Shown here: piece by piece, positions 62,979 to 64,000 of the stretch
Layout: the number at the start of each line of letters is the position of its first letter
Numbering within the stretch: position 1 is the first letter of the stretch
Assembly (NCBI RefSeq): GCF_024295805.1
Contig: NZ_JANCLX010000015.1
Coordinates: 1 to 64,000 of the forward strand
Direction of reading: 5' to 3'
Origin: Streptomyces cucumeris
GTDB taxonomy: Bacteria; Actinomycetota; Actinomycetes; Streptomycetales; Streptomycetaceae
DNA: 64,000 bases
Translations under genes and position numbers: made by a program
The notes under the pieces: model-generated
Told to the model about the DNA's origin: nothing
The model's input: the letters and a program-made list of their open reading frames with translations, nothing else
Databases searched by the model: none

Positions 62979-64000
62979 TCACTTCGTCCCGCGGCGCTTG
63001 CGCCGCGGGATCCGAGCCAGCAGTTTCTGCGCCTCGAACGGCCTGCCGGTGGCCGTGAGCACGGATGCGAGGGCCTCGGTGGTCAGCCGGGTGCGCGGAT
63101 GGCCGGAGCCCAGCAGCCGTGTGGAGCGGCTCCGGGTGTCCCGCAGCACGCTCTCGGCCGCGCGGTACTCGCCCAGTTCACGCAGGACGATGCCGAGGTT
63201 GTGGCTCACGGGCAGGACGTCGGGATGGTCCTCGCCCAGGACGCGGACGAGGCCGGTGAGCGCGTCCTCCAGAAGACCGCGCGCCCGGGTGTGCTCACCG
63301 ACGCCCTTCAGCGTGACGCCGAGTCCGACGGCGGTCCGCAGGGTGTCGGGGTGGGCTTCGCCGAGGATGCGGCGACGGCGGTCGAGGACGTCCTGCTGGA
63401 CCCGGAGCGCCTCCTCGTTCTCCCCGAGCGTGTGCAGCGCACTGCCCAGCGTGGCCGCGGCGCGCAGGGTGTCCGGGTGGTCCTCACCCAGGACCCGGAG
63501 TCCCCTGAGCACGGCGGCATCCGCGTGGTCGCGCATGTCGTGGAGTCTCCCCAGGGGGTGGAGGAGGATGGCGTAGGCGAGGTCCGCCCGGATGGTGTCG
63601 GGGTGGTCGCCACCCAGGACACGGTGAAGGCGGTGCAACGTGTCCGCCTGGGTCCGTTCGGCCTCTTCGTACTGACCGAGGCCGTGCAGCGCCACGCTCA
63701 GCCGGCCGGAGAGCCGGAGGGTGTCCCGGTGGTCCGCCCCCAATACCCTGAGACTCCAGGCCAGTTCCTCCTCGGCGACGTCCCGGGCACGGCTGTACTC
63801 CCCGAGGGCGTACAGCGACTCGGCCAGGAGCGAGGCACAGCGCAGGGTGGCCGGGTCGTCCCGCCCGAACGCCTCGGCCCACGCGGTGTGGACGCCTGAC
63901 ACCAAGGCCGCCGCGTCCCGGTGGGCACCGCTCTCCAGCAGGTACCGGACCGACCCCAGCATCATCCGCCGGCCTTCGGGCTGCTTGGCGATCAGCAGCC
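62979..64000 (-). CDS. Tetratricopeptide-repeat protein, 5' end beyond the window
   Basis: At least 339 residues; the frame is still open at the window end, so the internal Met codons at 63965 need not be the start. It consists of about seven 42-residue kinesin-light-chain-type TPRs with the repeated signature VLGEDHPDTLRAAATLGSAL. These are usually the C-terminal part of Streptomyces proteins that carry an NB-ARC or effector domain upstream, which may lie outside the window. The C-terminus is strongly basic (RRKRRGTK). It converges on the sigma-CAP gene with only two bases between the stops. Confidence 0.88.
   Translation of the reverse strand, partial: LLIAKQPEGRRMMLGSVRYLLESGAHRDAAALVSGVHTAWAEAFGRDDPATLRCASLLAESLYALGEYSRARDVAEEELAWSLRVLGADHRDTLRLSGRLSVALHGLGQYEEAERTQADTLHRLHRVLGGDHPDTIRADLAYAILLHPLGRLHDMRDHADAAVLRGLRVLGEDHPDTLRAAATLGSALHTLGENEEALRVQQDVLDRRRRILGEAHPDTLRTAVGLGVTLKGVGEHTRARGLLEDALTGLVRVLGEDHPDVLPVSHNLGIVLRELGEYRAAESVLRDTRSRSTRLLGSGHPRTRLTTEALASVLTATGRPFEAQKLLARIPRRKRRGTK
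62988..63009 (+). terminator. Hairpin terminator overlapping the opposing gene end
   Basis: CCCGCGGCGC (62988-62997) pairs perfectly with GCGCCGCGGG (63000-63009) around TT, 11 bases after the sigma-CAP stop. It lies inside the last codons of the converging TPR gene, where it encodes the basic tail. Confidence 0.7.

Noticed and set aside
61884..63899. 671-codon plus-strand frame
   Set aside because: Runs out of frame through the sigma-CAP gene and antisense to the TPR gene; no domain.

Overview
This is high-GC actinomycete DNA, most like Streptomyces. The signs are GC-rich third codon positions, frequent GTG starts, overlapping GTGA/ATGA stop-start junctions, SARP and LAL regulators, a single rare TTA codon in the pathway activator, and Streptomyces-type flanking genes (M4 protease, MacB-like efflux operon, ECF sigma factor fused to a secreted domain, kinesin-light-chain-like TPR protein).

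Positions 1-45379 are the right-hand part of a modular type I polyketide cluster. Two giant PKS genes (1-11517, cut by the window start, and 11514-29891) encode one partial and six complete modules, all on the + strand. Neither ends in a thioesterase. Both end in docking-type tails, so the chain continues on, or starts from, PKS genes outside the window. Two adjacent DH-KR modules would leave a conjugated diene. A run of smaller tailoring genes with visibly lower GC follows (29888-35758): P450, NTF2-fold protein, AbyU-like beta-barrel cyclase, mycofactocin-type SDR, SnoaL-like protein, type II thioesterase, tiny CxxC/HxxxxH protein and a second P450. The barrel protein resembles the pericyclases of spirotetronate and tetronate pathways, so ring formation by cycloaddition on the diene is the leading hypothesis.

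A third block (36221-40877) holds a broken P450, a luciferase-like monooxygenase, an SDR, a small hypothetical gene and crotonyl-CoA carboxylase/reductase. The last implies an alkylmalonyl extender unit, which fits two acyltransferases with non-standard specificity motifs. Remnants of an IS3-family transposase and of a secreted protein mark a worn junction at 40900-41460. The cluster closes with two activators, a LAL regulator (TTA codon, bldA-type control) and a SARP.

The rest looks like chromosomal flank, arranged as independent units. They are a two-component system (minus) divergent from a four-gene adaptor/ATPase/permease/lipoprotein efflux operon (plus), a secreted thermolysin-like protease, and a tightly overlapping minus-strand operon of a BacD-like amino-acid ligase, a PPDK/glucan-water-dikinase-like enzyme and an MFS exporter. 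A PAS-LuxR regulator lies divergent to that operon, with an 18-bp dyad between them. A sigma-CAP fusion gene and a TPR gene cut by the window end complete the window. The ligase/dikinase/exporter set looks like an uncharacterised small-peptide pathway and, with the barrel cyclase, is the most interesting lead here.
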